DNA from: Bacteroidota bacterium
Lineage (GTDB): Bacteria; Bacteroidota; Bacteroidia; Chitinophagales; BACL12
DNA length: 64,000 nucleotides
Reading direction: 5' to 3'
Assembly: GCA_016706255.1 (NCBI GenBank)
Contig: JADJJZ010000001.1
Coordinates: 1 to 64,000, forward strand
Both the position numbers and the translations under genes were made by a program. Positions 49,821 through 59,673 of the stretch are shown in pieces (position 1 is the first letter of the stretch; each line of letters opens with the position of its first letter). A model generated the notes under the pieces. It was not told where the DNA came from. It made no database searches and saw nothing but the letters and a program-made list of their open reading frames with translations.

Positions 49821-50704
49821 TTAAACAATTACACTTAATTGTTTTACTTTTTTTATTTACAAATGAAGTGCTGAATGCGCAACAACCCTTTTTTACGCAA
49901 TTTAATGAAAACCCGATTGTATTAAATCCTGCATATACCGGGAATAGTTACCATTTAAATATAAGAGGTCAATATAAAACGTTGTGGACAGGCTTGGAAA
50001 CTACTCCTTCCACCGCTATAATTAGTGCCCACAGCCCAATTGGGATAAGCAGTTCATCTATTGGTATTATAGTATTGCATGATGTTTTCGGAATTAGTAA
50101 TACCAATGCGGTTACGTTAAATTATGCTTATCGTTTTCAAACAACATTTGGCAGAATTGTAGTAGGTGCTGATGTATCTGCAACTAATTATCAGCAACAA
50201 CTTACAAAAACGCATCCCGGCATGAGCAACGACCCTGCTCTGGCTGCAGATTTTAATGCCATGTATATGAATGCCGGATTTGGAGCAGCATGGGAAAATG
50301 AAAATGGTTATTTCGGAATTGCAATGCCCGGTATGTTAAATCCATCTAAAACAAAAGAAATAAATGATACCATTACTTTTATGCCTGCGCAACTTAATAT
50401 CAATGGCGCATATAAATTTACATTAAATGAGGCATGGGAAATGGAGCCTGCTATGAGTTTTAGTTATATCGATAAATTACCATCACAAATGGCTTTACTT
50501 TTTTCGTTTGAATGGGATAATACTGTTGGATTTTTAGTGGGATATCGAAGTAGTAATGTTTATTCTGCAGGTGTTAAATTTCATTTTATGGATAATTTTT
50601 TAATCGGATATAATTACGATTATTACGCGTCAACATTAAATGTTTTAGGTGGTGGCCACGAATTAGTTTTAGGATTTGATTTAAATAAACCGGAAGGAGA
50701 ATAA
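49817..50704 (+). CDS. PorP/SprF family T9SS outer-membrane protein
   Basis: 295 residues with a signal peptide and a PorP/SprF barrel: QPFFTQFNENPIVLNPAYTG near the start is the diagnostic motif, then FGISNTNAVTLNYAYRF, LLFSFEWDNTVGFLVGYR and a terminal strand VLGFDLNKPEGE. These proteins bind or tether type B cargo at the surface. The overlap with the CHU_C gene implies a dedicated pair. Confidence 0.9.
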   Translation: MIKQLHLIVLLFLFTNEVLNAQQPFFTQFNENPIVLNPAYTGNSYHLNIRGQYKTLWTGLETTPSTAIISAHSPIGISSSSIGIIVLHDVFGISNTNAVTLNYAYRFQTTFGRIVVGADVSATNYQQQLTKTHPGMSNDPALAADFNAMYMNAGFGAAWENENGYFGIAMPGMLNPSKTKEINDTITFMPAQLNINGAYKFTLNEAWEMEPAMSFSYIDKLPSQMALLFSFEWDNTVGFLVGYRSSNVYSAGVKFHFMDNFLIGYNYDYYASTLNVLGGGHELVLGFDLNKPEGE

Positions 50705-50707
50705 ATT

Positions 50708-51421
50708 ATGGTTTGTGTTTACGCTCCTGATTTAATTGATCAATCTGAATACACCTTAAGTGAACCGGAATCACATCATGTTACCAACGTATTACGTTCA
50801 AAAATTAATGATGTTATCCAGTTAACAAACGGACAAGGGAAATTATTTAATGCAATAATTACTGAAGTGCATAAAAAAAATACCCGTGTTCAAATTACTG
50901 CTCATCAAACTTTTACAAGGCAACCCGGCGCAATACATTTGGTAATTGCACCTGTTAAAACAAATGAACGTTTGGGTTTTTTATTGGAAAAATTAACGGA
51001 ATTGGATGTTGCTTCAATAACACCTATATTGACACAAAACGGAGAGCGACGCGTATTTAACCACGATAAGGAAATGCATCATCTGGTAGCAGCAATAAAA
51101 CAATCTAAAAACCCGTTTTTACCAATACTGCATCCCTTAATAAAATTTGAACAATATTTAACAGGAAGTAAACTAAACCTAGCACAAAAATTGATTTGTC
51201 ATTGTCGCGAAACACCTAAACCGCTTTTAGCAAATACCTATAAAAAGGGTAATGATGTAATTGTTTGCATTGGTCCGGAAGGTGATTTCACAAAAGAAGA
51301 AGTTATTTTTGCTGAAGGGCATGGATTTAATTCCGTAAGTTTGGGTGATGGTGTATTACGCGCTGAAACTGCCGGAATTGCCGCAAGTATGATTGTTAAA
51401 ACCTTGAACCAGATAAAATGA
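50708..51421 (+). CDS. rsmE: 16S rRNA (uracil1498-N3) methyltransferase RsmE
   Basis: 237 residues with an N-terminal PUA-like domain (HHVTNVLRSKINDVIQLTNG) and a SPOUT/trefoil-knot methyltransferase domain. VIAPVKTNERLGFLLEKLTE, CIGPEGDFTKEEV and SLGDGVLRAETA are the SAM-binding knot motifs. The gene starts 4 bp after the PorP gene stop and overlaps DUF4159 by 4 bp (ATGA). Confidence 0.93.
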   Translation: MVCVYAPDLIDQSEYTLSEPESHHVTNVLRSKINDVIQLTNGQGKLFNAIITEVHKKNTRVQITAHQTFTRQPGAIHLVIAPVKTNERLGFLLEKLTELDVASITPILTQNGERRVFNHDKEMHHLVAAIKQSKNPFLPILHPLIKFEQYLTGSKLNLAQKLICHCRETPKPLLANTYKKGNDVIVCIGPEGDFTKEEVIFAEGHGFNSVSLGDGVLRAETAGIAASMIVKTLNQIK

Positions 51422-52095
51422 AACACAAAATTTTAGGATTGACCGGTTTGGTTGCAATGGCATTGTTGATGTCGTTTGCCCCAATTGCACCGAGCAATTC
51501 TATCGCTTTATTAAAATATAATGGCGGTGGCGACTGGTATGCCAACCCAACCTCATTACCAAATTTAGCTGCCTTTTGTAATAAAAACCTCGATTTAAAC
51601 ATTAACACCGACCCGCCAACGGTTGAAGTGGGTAGTCCCGATTTATTTAATTACCCATTCTTGCATATGACAGGCCATGGCAATGTGGTTTTTTCGACTG
51701 ATGAGGCACAAAATCTGAGAACGTATTTAATTGCAGGCGGTTTTCTGCATATAGATGATAATTACGGTATGGACCCTTTTGTTCGTCCTGCCTTAAAAAA
51801 AGTGTTTCCTGAACTCGATTTGGTGGAATTACCTTTCACCCACCCGATATTTCACCAGAAATATGAGTTCAAAAACGGATTACCTAAAATACATGAACAC
51901 GACAATAAACCACCACAAGCTTTTGGCTTATTTTGGGAAGGCAGACTCATTTGTTTGTATACCTATGAATGCGACTTAGGCGATGGCTGGGAAGATCCTG
52001 ACGTACATAAGGACCCTGAGGAAGTTCGCCAAAAAGCCCTGCAGATGGGCGCTAACATCCTCCAATACGTTTTTATGAATAACTCGGGCAACTGA
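51418..52095 (+). CDS. DUF4159 domain protein
   Basis: 225 residues with a signal anchor (LGLTGLVAMALLMSFAP). DUF4159 features: YNGGGDWYANPTSLPNLAAF, FLHMTGHGNVVFS, GGFLHIDDNYGMDP and HPIFHQKYEF. The family has no set function and often sits beside MoxR/BatA-type genes, not here. It is translationally coupled to rsmE by the ATGA overlap, an order seen in other Bacteroidota. Confidence 0.85.
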   Translation: MKHKILGLTGLVAMALLMSFAPIAPSNSIALLKYNGGGDWYANPTSLPNLAAFCNKNLDLNINTDPPTVEVGSPDLFNYPFLHMTGHGNVVFSTDEAQNLRTYLIAGGFLHIDDNYGMDPFVRPALKKVFPELDLVELPFTHPIFHQKYEFKNGLPKIHEHDNKPPQAFGLFWEGRLICLYTYECDLGDGWEDPDVHKDPEEVRQKALQMGANILQYVFMNNSGN

Positions 52096-52189
52096 ATACC
52101 TTACACCACACACAACATTTAACAATAATTTCCTACTTTCGTATTTGGGGGTGGGGGTAATTTTTTAAGTTAACCTTTCAAAGTTCAGG

Positions 52190-52639
52190 ATGAAATCCCA
52201 AAAGGATGAAGTAATGCAGATTTTACTGGTGGAAGATAACCCCGGTGATATCCGATTAACGCAGGAAGCCCTGAAAGAGGGCTCCATTCGTAATGAATTG
52301 CATGTGGTAAAAGATGGCGTTGAAGCTATTGATTACCTTAAACGAAAAGGGAAATATACCAACCAGCCCACACCCGATATCATTCTCCTTGATTTAAATT
52401 TACCACGCAAAGACGGCCGTGAAGTATTGGCCGAAATTAAAGCTGACGAGAACCTTAAATTAATTCCGGTGATTATTCTGACAACATCCGATGCTGACCT
52501 GGATATACAAAAGAGTTACAAATTGCACGCAAATTGTTTTATCACCAAACCTGTCGACCTTGACCAGTTTATTTTTATTATCCGACAAATAGAAACATTC
52601 TGGTTTACTGTGGTAAAACTTCCGGCAAAAAAATTTTGA
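52190..52639 (+). CDS. Response regulator, CheY/Rcp1-like
   Basis: 149 residues, receiver domain only: ILLVEDNPGD (acidic pair), IILLDLNLPRKDG with the phosphoacceptor Asp, VIILTTS and ITKPVDL (conserved Lys). The insertion KRKGKYTNQPTPD marks the Rcp1 subclass that pairs with phytochrome-type or PAS histidine kinases. It lies 11 bp before a second response regulator; no kinase is nearby. Confidence 0.9.
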   Translation: MKSQKDEVMQILLVEDNPGDIRLTQEALKEGSIRNELHVVKDGVEAIDYLKRKGKYTNQPTPDIILLDLNLPRKDGREVLAEIKADENLKLIPVIILTTSDADLDIQKSYKLHANCFITKPVDLDQFIFIIRQIETFWFTVVKLPAKKF

Positions 52640-52650
52640 AGCCCTAAAAA

Positions 52651-53584
52651 ATGGAACCTAAACAAACAACCAACATTTTACTCATCGAAGACAACCCTGC
52701 TGATGCACGATTAGTCGAAATTTATCTGAATGAATCCACACTGCTCATCCCTAAAATTTCACGCGTAGCCGAACTGAAAAAAGGTTTATTTATGCTCGAA
52801 GAAAGCGACTATGATGTTGTTTTACTCGATTTAACCTTACCCGATAGTTCAGGTTTTGATACCGTAAAAACAATTCTGAATGAGTTTCCAAGCCAGACAG
52901 TAATTGTTATGACCGGTTTAGAGGATGATACCGTTGCTATCAATTCAGTAAAAGCCGGTGCTCAGGATTTTATCGTAAAAGGCCAGTTCGACAGCAATTT
53001 ATTGTCACGAACCATTACGTATGCCATTGAACGTCACCAGTTACAAATTAAACTGGAGGATTATGCCAAGGCTATAAAATTGAATGAACAACGCCTTATC
53101 GAAGCACAAACCATGGCCCGCATGGGTAACTGGGAACTGGATGTGGTAAATAATCAAATGTATTGGAGTAATGAGGTTTTTAGAATTCTCGGTTACAAAG
53201 AAAATTCTATTGAACCTACATTAAACGATTACCTCAAATATGTTGCTCCGGACCAATTAAATGAAGTGCGGAGCGCAATAAAACGCACTATGGAAAAAGG
53301 TCAGCCCCTACCATTGTGAATATAAGGTTATTCTCCCCGGCAATATTGAAAAAACAATTGCGAATCAGGGACTTATCCAAAAAAGTAAAAAGAATAACGG
53401 CTTGTGTCTTTCAGGAACAATACAGGATATCACCAATTTAGCCGGTAAAAATGAGACACAAATTAATTTGGATGCACTTACCAAACATCTTGAAAGAATT
53501 CAGGCTGAAATTGACAAAATGGAAGATAATCATGCGCTAAAGTCACTTATTGTTGACGTTATGCTCATGGTGAATAAAAAATAA
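52651..53584 (+). pseudogene. Response regulator with PAS domain, frameshifted
   Basis: A receiver (ILLIEDNPADARL; VVLLDLTLPDSSG; FIVKGQFDS) is followed by a PAS domain (MARMGNWELDVVNNQMYWSN, EVFRILGYKENSIEPT). The frame ends at 53319 with QPLPL, but removing one C from CCCC near 53306 gives QPYHCEYKVILPGNIEKT, the second half of the PAS domain. It continues to QINLDALTKHLERIQAEIDK and NKK at 53584. A real or sequencing indel. No kinase domain follows. Confidence 0.8.
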
Positions 53585-53638
53585 CTACATCTCAAAATAA
53601 TTTTCAAAACCTTTTAAGGAAAAACTTGTTATAATGAT

Positions 53639-54100
53639 ATGGCAAAGTTTTTCCTTTTTTTATTTATCAATTTTGCAGCCCTGGGAATCGGTAGCTGGCT
53701 GATTGGTAATCCCGCATCAAACGAATGGTATAATATGCAAAATAAAGCCCCCTGGACACCTCCGGGATGGGTGTTTGGCGCTGCCTGGTTTACCATCATG
53801 TTTTGCTTTTCAATTTTTATGTACCGCGTGGCTTTAAAATTTCCCTATCAGGAAAATAAATATATCTACTTCGTATTTGCATTGCAGTTTGTATTAAATG
53901 TTATGTGGAATCCGGTGTTTTTTAGATGGCATATGGTGTTACCCGGATTACTTATCATTATTGCTTTAACTGCAGTCGTATTATATTTCTTAATTTGGGG
54001 AAAATCGCATGTTGGAAATGCTGCATGGTGGGTTGCACCGTATTTTATCTGGCTGCTTATTGCAACTTCATTAAATGCTTATGTGCTGGTAAAAAATTAA
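53639..54100 (+). CDS. tspO: TspO/MBR family membrane protein
   Basis: 153 residues, five hydrophobic helices rich in Trp. The signature KAPWTPPGWVFGAAWFTIMF is the TspO/peripheral benzodiazepine receptor motif, and QFVLNVMWNPVFF and WVAPYFIWLLIATSLN follow. It binds tetrapyrroles in other bacteria. Confidence 0.93.
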   Translation: MAKFFLFLFINFAALGIGSWLIGNPASNEWYNMQNKAPWTPPGWVFGAAWFTIMFCFSIFMYRVALKFPYQENKYIYFVFALQFVLNVMWNPVFFRWHMVLPGLLIIIALTAVVLYFLIWGKSHVGNAAWWVAPYFIWLLIATSLNAYVLVKN

Positions 54101-54102
54101 TG

Positions 54103-54501
54103 TTATTCGGTAATTAATATTCTGTCAGTACCATCAAACATCGGCGTTTGAATACTTAAAACCTTTAATGGTGTTTCAGAGGTTACAATTACTGCGTGAG
54201 GTGTATTTTCAGGAATTACAATGTAATCGCCCGGCTTAATTAAAATCCATTCATTACCCAAACGCATTTTGCCGGTTCCTTCTAAAATATAAACCTGTTC
54301 GGTGTGTTCAGCATGTTTATGTAATACCACTTCCTTTTTAACGTGAATAATAAATGATGTGGCTGCAGAATCACTATATATTTTTTCTACATGTACATTA
54401 TCATAATCATCAGCCGGTGTATATTTTCCGGTTTCAAACTGTTGAGCATAGGTTGGCTGAAAACATAGCAATAAAATCAATGTATATACATATTTCCACA
54501 T
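54103..54501 (-). CDS. Secreted cupin-domain protein
   Basis: 132 residues with a signal peptide (MWKYVYTLILLLCFQPTYAQ). A single cupin: VLHKHAEHTEQVYILEGTGK (metal-binding HxH...E) and IKPGDYIVIPENTPHAVIV (second motif with His). A periplasmic metal- or sugar-binding cupin; the substrate is unknown. Convergent with tspO, 3 bp apart. Confidence 0.85.
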   Translation of the reverse strand: MWKYVYTLILLLCFQPTYAQQFETGKYTPADDYDNVHVEKIYSDSAATSFIIHVKKEVVLHKHAEHTEQVYILEGTGKMRLGNEWILIKPGDYIVIPENTPHAVIVTSETPLKVLSIQTPMFDGTDRILITE

Positions 54502-54535
54502 AACATTTATTTTACTACGAATGTAGAAATAAAAA

Positions 54536-57028
54536 TTAAAACTTAGCTACAATTTTAAAATTCAATCGCCTGTCGGTGAGGTAATTGGGGAAGGAATATT
54601 GCTGATTATTTACATCTTTTACCCAGATATAACTTATGGTATTTTGTATACCTAATAAATTAAATACTTCAATACTCGCCCACATACTTTCAAATACGGT
54701 GTTAATTGGTTTTTTACCGGTTTTGTCACGGTTTTTATCCAGCAACAATGCGCTGAAACCAATATCAACCCTGCGGTATGGCGGTATTTTTAAAGCGTTG
54801 CGATAATATTCATTATTCGGCGGACCGTAAGGCATACCGGTTCCAAAAAGGAAGCTTAAATGCACTTTAAAATTTTCATTTCCCGGCATATAATCCTGGA
54901 AAAACATCGCAAAATTCACTAACTGATCTGTAGGCCTGCGAATATATCCTTGTGGTGTTAAAATCAATGAATCAATACCACCTTCATCATTATAAATTTT
55001 AATAAAGGTACTGTCACCATCAATATCTTCTTTCGTGCGCATTACACTTAAACTCACCCAACTATCAGCATCCTGAACAATTTCTCCGTGTAATCGCAAA
55101 TCTATTCCGGCAGTATATCCAACAGCCCTATTTTCACCATAATATCTGATGCGCACATTTTCCAAATCGTATGGCACTAAATCATATAAAGATTTATAAT
55201 AGATTTCAGAAATAAATCGGAAATCACGATCCCATGCTTTGAATTTATAATCTGAACCAACTAATACGTGCACACTTTTCTGACTCTTTACATCTTCATT
55301 AATTGCTCCCTCCAAATTGCGTAATTCACGATAAAATGGCGGCTGATAATATAAACCTGCCGATGCCTTAAATTCTATATTACGCAGCGAATCATTTTTA
55401 TCTGTCCATTGCGGCTGCCAGATATATTGCACACGTGGTGTAACTGTCACCTCCTTATTTAAATCCCAATAACTGGAACGAACGCCATAAGTAACGGCAA
55501 AATGTTTACCGCTTGGCTCCCAGGTATTTTGTACATAACCACTATAACGCATACTGTTTAAAGTGATTGTACTTTTAAATACTTCCTGCAATTGAACTTC
55601 TTCTCCGGTATAAGGCAATGAATAACCGGCACTGTCGAGCAATTCCCATTCTTTTAATTCATCATTAATTATTTCAGTTTGAACGCGTGCGCCCCATTGA
55701 ATATAGTTGGTTCCACTAACCGTTTCACGCGAGCCGATATGACTCAAATTCACCACATCTGAAGTTAAATAATTACGCGCAAAATCCTGAAACGTTCCTA
55801 CGCCTAGTCCATACACCACATCACCAAAATCTTCATCACCTAAATTTGTTTCAACAAGCCCTAACCAATATTGACCAATAATATCAAATGTTTCAGATTC
55901 GAGACTGTGATATGCTGATGCCAAAAATTTATAATTCGTTAACTCATTTGGCGTATATTGATATGAAATTCCGCCAAATCCTGTGATAAACTGATCTATT
56001 TCCTGCCCTTCAAAAAACACATCTAATTGAATAACTTCATTTACAACACCGGTTGCAGTGGAGCGACTTAATGGTAAAAAGGTGTAACTGTTATAACTTA
56101 AATTACCTAATATTTCCAGTTTCGATTTTTTCGAGATATTAATTCCCAGCAATCCCTGCATATCAACAAACACAGGATCATATTGTCCTTCAGTATTTAA
56201 TGAATTCAATAAATATTTGCTGGTGCGATATCGTGTGCCGAATAAATAATAAACTTTTCCTGAATCAGGTCGGTCGTTAAAATAAAATGATGCGCCTAAT
56301 AAACTTGCTGTAACACCGGCTTCAAATTCGGTGGGTACTTTATATTGAATATCTAAAACGCTGGATAATTTATCGCCATATTTTGCTTCAAATCCACCTG
56401 CACTAAATCCGATATTACTGATTAAATCATAATTCGGAAATGGTAAACCTTCTTGCTGACCGGAGCGCACTAAAAGAGGTCTGTAAATTTCAAAATCATT
56501 CACATAAACGAGATTTTCATCATAATTGCCACCGCGAATCGAATATTGTGATGTTAACTCGTTATTATTTCTTGCCCCCATTATTGCCAAAATTGCCGTT
56601 AATGGATCCATGGTTGATGGTATCGGCTCAAGGTCTTTTATCTCAATATGTCGCAGGTCATCTTTTGATGATACGGTAACCGTTCCTAACACACTACCTT
56701 CTTTTAATTGCACATATAATGGATAACGTTCGTTGGGTTCGAGATAAAATTTTTCGTATTCTGTTTCAAAACCCACGAATGAAAAACTCAATATCACAGT
56801 ATCATTTGCTGGTAACGAGATGGTAAAATTTCCATCCGCATCACTCTGCGTAATAATATTTAAGTCAAGTGCTTTAATATTTGCAGACGGAATCGGTTTT
56901 TGTTTGGTATCAGTAATTTTACCGTAAATGGTAGCTTTTTGCTGGGCACTGGCAGAAAGGGATATCAATGCCAGCAGTGTGGAGAATAAAATGCGAAACA
57001 TTAAAGCTACAAACGCCGTTTTTTGCAT
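54536..57028 (-). CDS. TonB-dependent outer-membrane receptor
   Basis: About 830 residues. Signal peptide (FRILFSTLLALISLSASAQ; ATG 57028 or the inner ATG 57001). A CarboxypepD_reg-like domain (ATIYGKITDTKQKPIPSANI) is followed by a plug (YSIRGGNYDENLVYVNDFEI) and a 22-strand barrel region ending RLNFKIVAKF with a terminal Phe. No SusD neighbour, so likely not a glycan receptor; the ligand is unknown. The ATG follows the rpe stop by 1 bp, so both are co-transcribed. Confidence 0.88.
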   Translation of the reverse strand: MQKTAFVALMFRILFSTLLALISLSASAQQKATIYGKITDTKQKPIPSANIKALDLNIITQSDADGNFTISLPANDTVILSFSFVGFETEYEKFYLEPNERYPLYVQLKEGSVLGTVTVSSKDDLRHIEIKDLEPIPSTMDPLTAILAIMGARNNNELTSQYSIRGGNYDENLVYVNDFEIYRPLLVRSGQQEGLPFPNYDLISNIGFSAGGFEAKYGDKLSSVLDIQYKVPTEFEAGVTASLLGASFYFNDRPDSGKVYYLFGTRYRTSKYLLNSLNTEGQYDPVFVDMQGLLGINISKKSKLEILGNLSYNSYTFLPLSRSTATGVVNEVIQLDVFFEGQEIDQFITGFGGISYQYTPNELTNYKFLASAYHSLESETFDIIGQYWLGLVETNLGDEDFGDVVYGLGVGTFQDFARNYLTSDVVNLSHIGSRETVSGTNYIQWGARVQTEIINDELKEWELLDSAGYSLPYTGEEVQLQEVFKSTITLNSMRYSGYVQNTWEPSGKHFAVTYGVRSSYWDLNKEVTVTPRVQYIWQPQWTDKNDSLRNIEFKASAGLYYQPPFYRELRNLEGAINEDVKSQKSVHVLVGSDYKFKAWDRDFRFISEIYYKSLYDLVPYDLENVRIRYYGENRAVGYTAGIDLRLHGEIVQDADSWVSLSVMRTKEDIDGDSTFIKIYNDEGGIDSLILTPQGYIRRPTDQLVNFAMFFQDYMPGNENFKVHLSFLFGTGMPYGPPNNEYYRNALKIPPYRRVDIGFSALLLDKNRDKTGKKPINTVFESMWASIEVFNLLGIQNTISYIWVKDVNNQQYSFPNYLTDRRLNFKIVAKF

Positions 57029-57029
57029 A

Positions 57030-57689
57030 TTATTTTCTTACGAGCGATTTAAGTGTGTGGATTGCAGCAACAGGGTCAGTTTCTCCAAAAACACCACTTC
57101 CCGACACTAAAACATCGGCTCCGGCATCCAAAATACGTTGTGCATTATCCAGTTTTACACCGCCATCAATTTCAATCAGCGCCTTAGAACCACTGGTATC
57201 AATGAGTTTGCGCAGCTTTTGTATTTTATTGATAGATGTTTCAATAAAACTTTGTCCGCCCCAACCCGGATTCACAGCCATAAAACAAATAATATCGATA
57301 TCGGTAATAATATCTTCCAAAACAGCAATGGAAGTGCCCGGATTTATTGCTACGCCTGCTTTTGCGCCTAATTTTTTTATTTCCTGAAGGGTAGCATGTA
57401 AATGTGTGCAAGCCTCAACGTGAACTGAAATAGAATCGGCTCCGGCTGCTCTAAATTCCCTTAAATAACGCTCCGGTGTAACGGTCATTAAATGCACATC
57501 AAGTGGCTTTTTGCTATGGCGTTTCATGGCAGCTACCACAGGAATTCCAAAACTCATATTTGGCACATAAACCCCGTCCATCACATCAACATGAATCCAA
57601 TCGGCTTCTGAATTGTTGATCATTTCAATGTCTCGGGCAATGTAGGCAAAATCGCAGCTTAAAATGCTGGGCGCAACTAAATGACTCAT
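57030..57689 (-). CDS. rpe: Ribulose-phosphate 3-epimerase
   Basis: Interconverts ribulose 5-phosphate and xylulose 5-phosphate (pentose-phosphate pathway). A TIM barrel of 219 residues from ATG 57689 (MSHLVAPSILSCDF). Motifs: HVDVMDGVYVPNMSFG, KPLDVHLMTV, ISVHVEA, FMAVNPGWGGQSFI, EIDGGVKLDNAQ and VSGSGVFG. The next upstream start (57704) overlaps the promoter. Confidence 0.95.
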   Translation of the reverse strand: MSHLVAPSILSCDFAYIARDIEMINNSEADWIHVDVMDGVYVPNMSFGIPVVAAMKRHSKKPLDVHLMTVTPERYLREFRAAGADSISVHVEACTHLHATLQEIKKLGAKAGVAINPGTSIAVLEDIITDIDIICFMAVNPGWGGQSFIETSINKIQKLRKLIDTSGSKALIEIDGGVKLDNAQRILDAGADVLVSGSGVFGETDPVAAIHTLKSLVRK

Positions 57690-57693
57690 GGCG

Positions 57694-57701
57694 CAAAGAT
57701 A
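57694..57701 (-). promoter_or_regulatory. rpe promoter -7 element TATCTTTG
   Basis: An exact TAnnTTTG (minus strand) ending 5 bp before the rpe ATG. The transcript would start at or next to the ATG, so it is probably leaderless. Confidence 0.6.
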
Positions 57702-57786
57702 CACCCTTGATTTTGAAGAATTGGGGGCTCAAATTTGACAGTCGAAAAAATATTCCACTTGTCGAAAATAAGTAGCTTACTAAACT

Positions 57787-59673
57787 TTGAATCGCAGATC
57801 TTTGACTGGTAAACCAGCCTCAAATGTAACTTTGACAGAAATTTTTAAAAATGCGGATTCCTTACAAGACTTTTTTCGTAACCCAAAACAAACCGGATTT
57901 CATATAGCACCTGACGGAATGCATATTTCCTGGCTTTCAGGTTATAAAGACCGCATGAATATTTTTGTCAAAAATGTAGCTTCCGGAACAATTCGTCAGC
58001 TAACTTTTCAAACAAACAGAGATATTTCCACTTATTTATGGCTTAATAATACCCAACTTGCTTTTTTGCAAGATAATAATGGGGATGAAAACCATCATGT
58101 ATTTGCTGTTGAATTAGCCGATGGCGCAACCCGCGACCTTACGCCATTTGAAAATGTAAAGGTGGATATTATTGATGAACTGGAAGATGATGAGGCACAT
58201 ATCCTCATCATGATGAATCGCAGGAATCCACAATTATTTGATGTTTTTAAGCTGAATACCATTGATGGCACGCTTACACTTTTAGAAGAAAATCCTGGAA
58301 CAATAACCGGATGGGTAACCGACCACAAAGGTGATATTCGAATTGCTATTACAACAGATGGTGTAAATTCAAGTTTATTATATCGAGATGTAATTAGCGA
58401 ACCTTTTAAACCTATTGTTACAACTAATTTCAGAGAAGGTATTTCACCTTTATTTTTTGATTTTGAAAATAAATATTTTTATGCACTAAGTAATATCGGT
58501 CGCGATAAAATTGCAATTGTATTATTTGATCCGGTTGCAGTTAAGGAATTGGAAATACTATTTGAGCACAACGCAGTAGATGCCGACAATCTGGGTTATT
58601 CGAAAAAAAGAAAAGTAATAACCAGTGCAGCATATACAACCGATAAAAAACATTATACTTTTTTTGATAAAACCAGTGAACAACGTTACGAACGTGTTAA
58701 ATCGCTGATACAGGAAGATGCTGAAATTTATTTTACGGATAAGGATAAAAATGAATCATTTTTTATCATCAGAACATTAAGTGATGTATCGCTTGGAAAT
58801 TATTATTTGTACGATGCAAATCTGGATACCATTACCCATCTCGCTAACGTAAGCCCATGGCTCAACAGCGAAGCACTTTGCCACATGGAGCCGATACAAT
58901 ATACCTCACGTGATGGTTTAACGATAAATGGTTATTTAACATTACCAAATAATAATTCATCACAACCATTTCCTTTAATTGTAAATCCGCATGGTGGACC
59001 ATGGGCGCGGGATACATGGCATTTTAATCCCGAAGTACAATTTTTAGCCAATCGTGGTTATGCTGTTTTACAAATTAATTTCAGGGGTTCCACCGGTTAT
59101 GGCAAACAATTTTTGGAAGCTGCATTTAAACAATGGGGCAAAACCATGCAAAATGATATTACCGATGGCGTTCAATATTTAATTGAAAAAGGAATAGCCG
59201 ATAAAAATAAAATTGGTATTTACGGAGCAAGTTACGGTGGTTATGCAACGCTTGCAGGTTTAACATTTACGCCTGATTTATATGCCTGTGGTGTCGATTA
59301 TGTTGGCGTGAGCAGTTTATTTACATTCATGTCGTCTATTCCACCATATTGGGAACCTTACTTGGAAATGATGTACGAAATGGTTGGGCATCCTGAAAAC
59401 GATAAAGCATTACTCGCTTCATCTTCTCCCCTTTTGCATATCGATAAAATTAAAGCCCCACTTTTTGTTGCTCAGGGCGCTCTTGATCCTCGTGTAAAAA
59501 AATCGGAAAGCGACCAGATTGTTGAAGCATTAAGAGCAAAAAATATTGATGTAGATTATATGGTTAAAGATAATGAAGGCCACGGGTTTTCAAATCAGGA
59601 AAACAGGTTTGAATTTTATGCTGCCATGGAAACATTTTTAAGTAACCATTTATTAAACGATTCGCAATCATGA
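57787..59673 (+). CDS. S9 family prolyl oligopeptidase
   Basis: 628 residues. TTG 57787 is used because a TAA lies 6 bp before it in frame and no early ATG exists. No signal peptide, so cytoplasmic. The N-terminal two thirds is a beta-propeller (MHISWLSGYKDRMNIFV). The C-terminal alpha/beta-hydrolase has VNPHGGPWARD (oxyanion), the nucleophile in GIYGASYGGYATLAG, Asp in QGALDPRV and His in NEGHGFSNQ. It hydrolyses oligopeptides or acyl-peptides. Its stop overlaps the next ATG. Confidence 0.9.
   Translation: MNRRSLTGKPASNVTLTEIFKNADSLQDFFRNPKQTGFHIAPDGMHISWLSGYKDRMNIFVKNVASGTIRQLTFQTNRDISTYLWLNNTQLAFLQDNNGDENHHVFAVELADGATRDLTPFENVKVDIIDELEDDEAHILIMMNRRNPQLFDVFKLNTIDGTLTLLEENPGTITGWVTDHKGDIRIAITTDGVNSSLLYRDVISEPFKPIVTTNFREGISPLFFDFENKYFYALSNIGRDKIAIVLFDPVAVKELEILFEHNAVDADNLGYSKKRKVITSAAYTTDKKHYTFFDKTSEQRYERVKSLIQEDAEIYFTDKDKNESFFIIRTLSDVSLGNYYLYDANLDTITHLANVSPWLNSEALCHMEPIQYTSRDGLTINGYLTLPNNNSSQPFPLIVNPHGGPWARDTWHFNPEVQFLANRGYAVLQINFRGSTGYGKQFLEAAFKQWGKTMQNDITDGVQYLIEKGIADKNKIGIYGASYGGYATLAGLTFTPDLYACGVDYVGVSSLFTFMSSIPPYWEPYLEMMYEMVGHPENDKALLASSSPLLHIDKIKAPLFVAQGALDPRVKKSESDQIVEALRAKNIDVDYMVKDNEGHGFSNQENRFEFYAAMETFLSNHLLNDSQS

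Noticed and set aside
52148..52158. G-run GGGGGTGGGGG before the response regulator as a G-quadruplex or switch
   Set aside because: Only two G-runs are present, too few for an intramolecular quadruplex, and it is outside the coding sequence with no clear promoter spacing.
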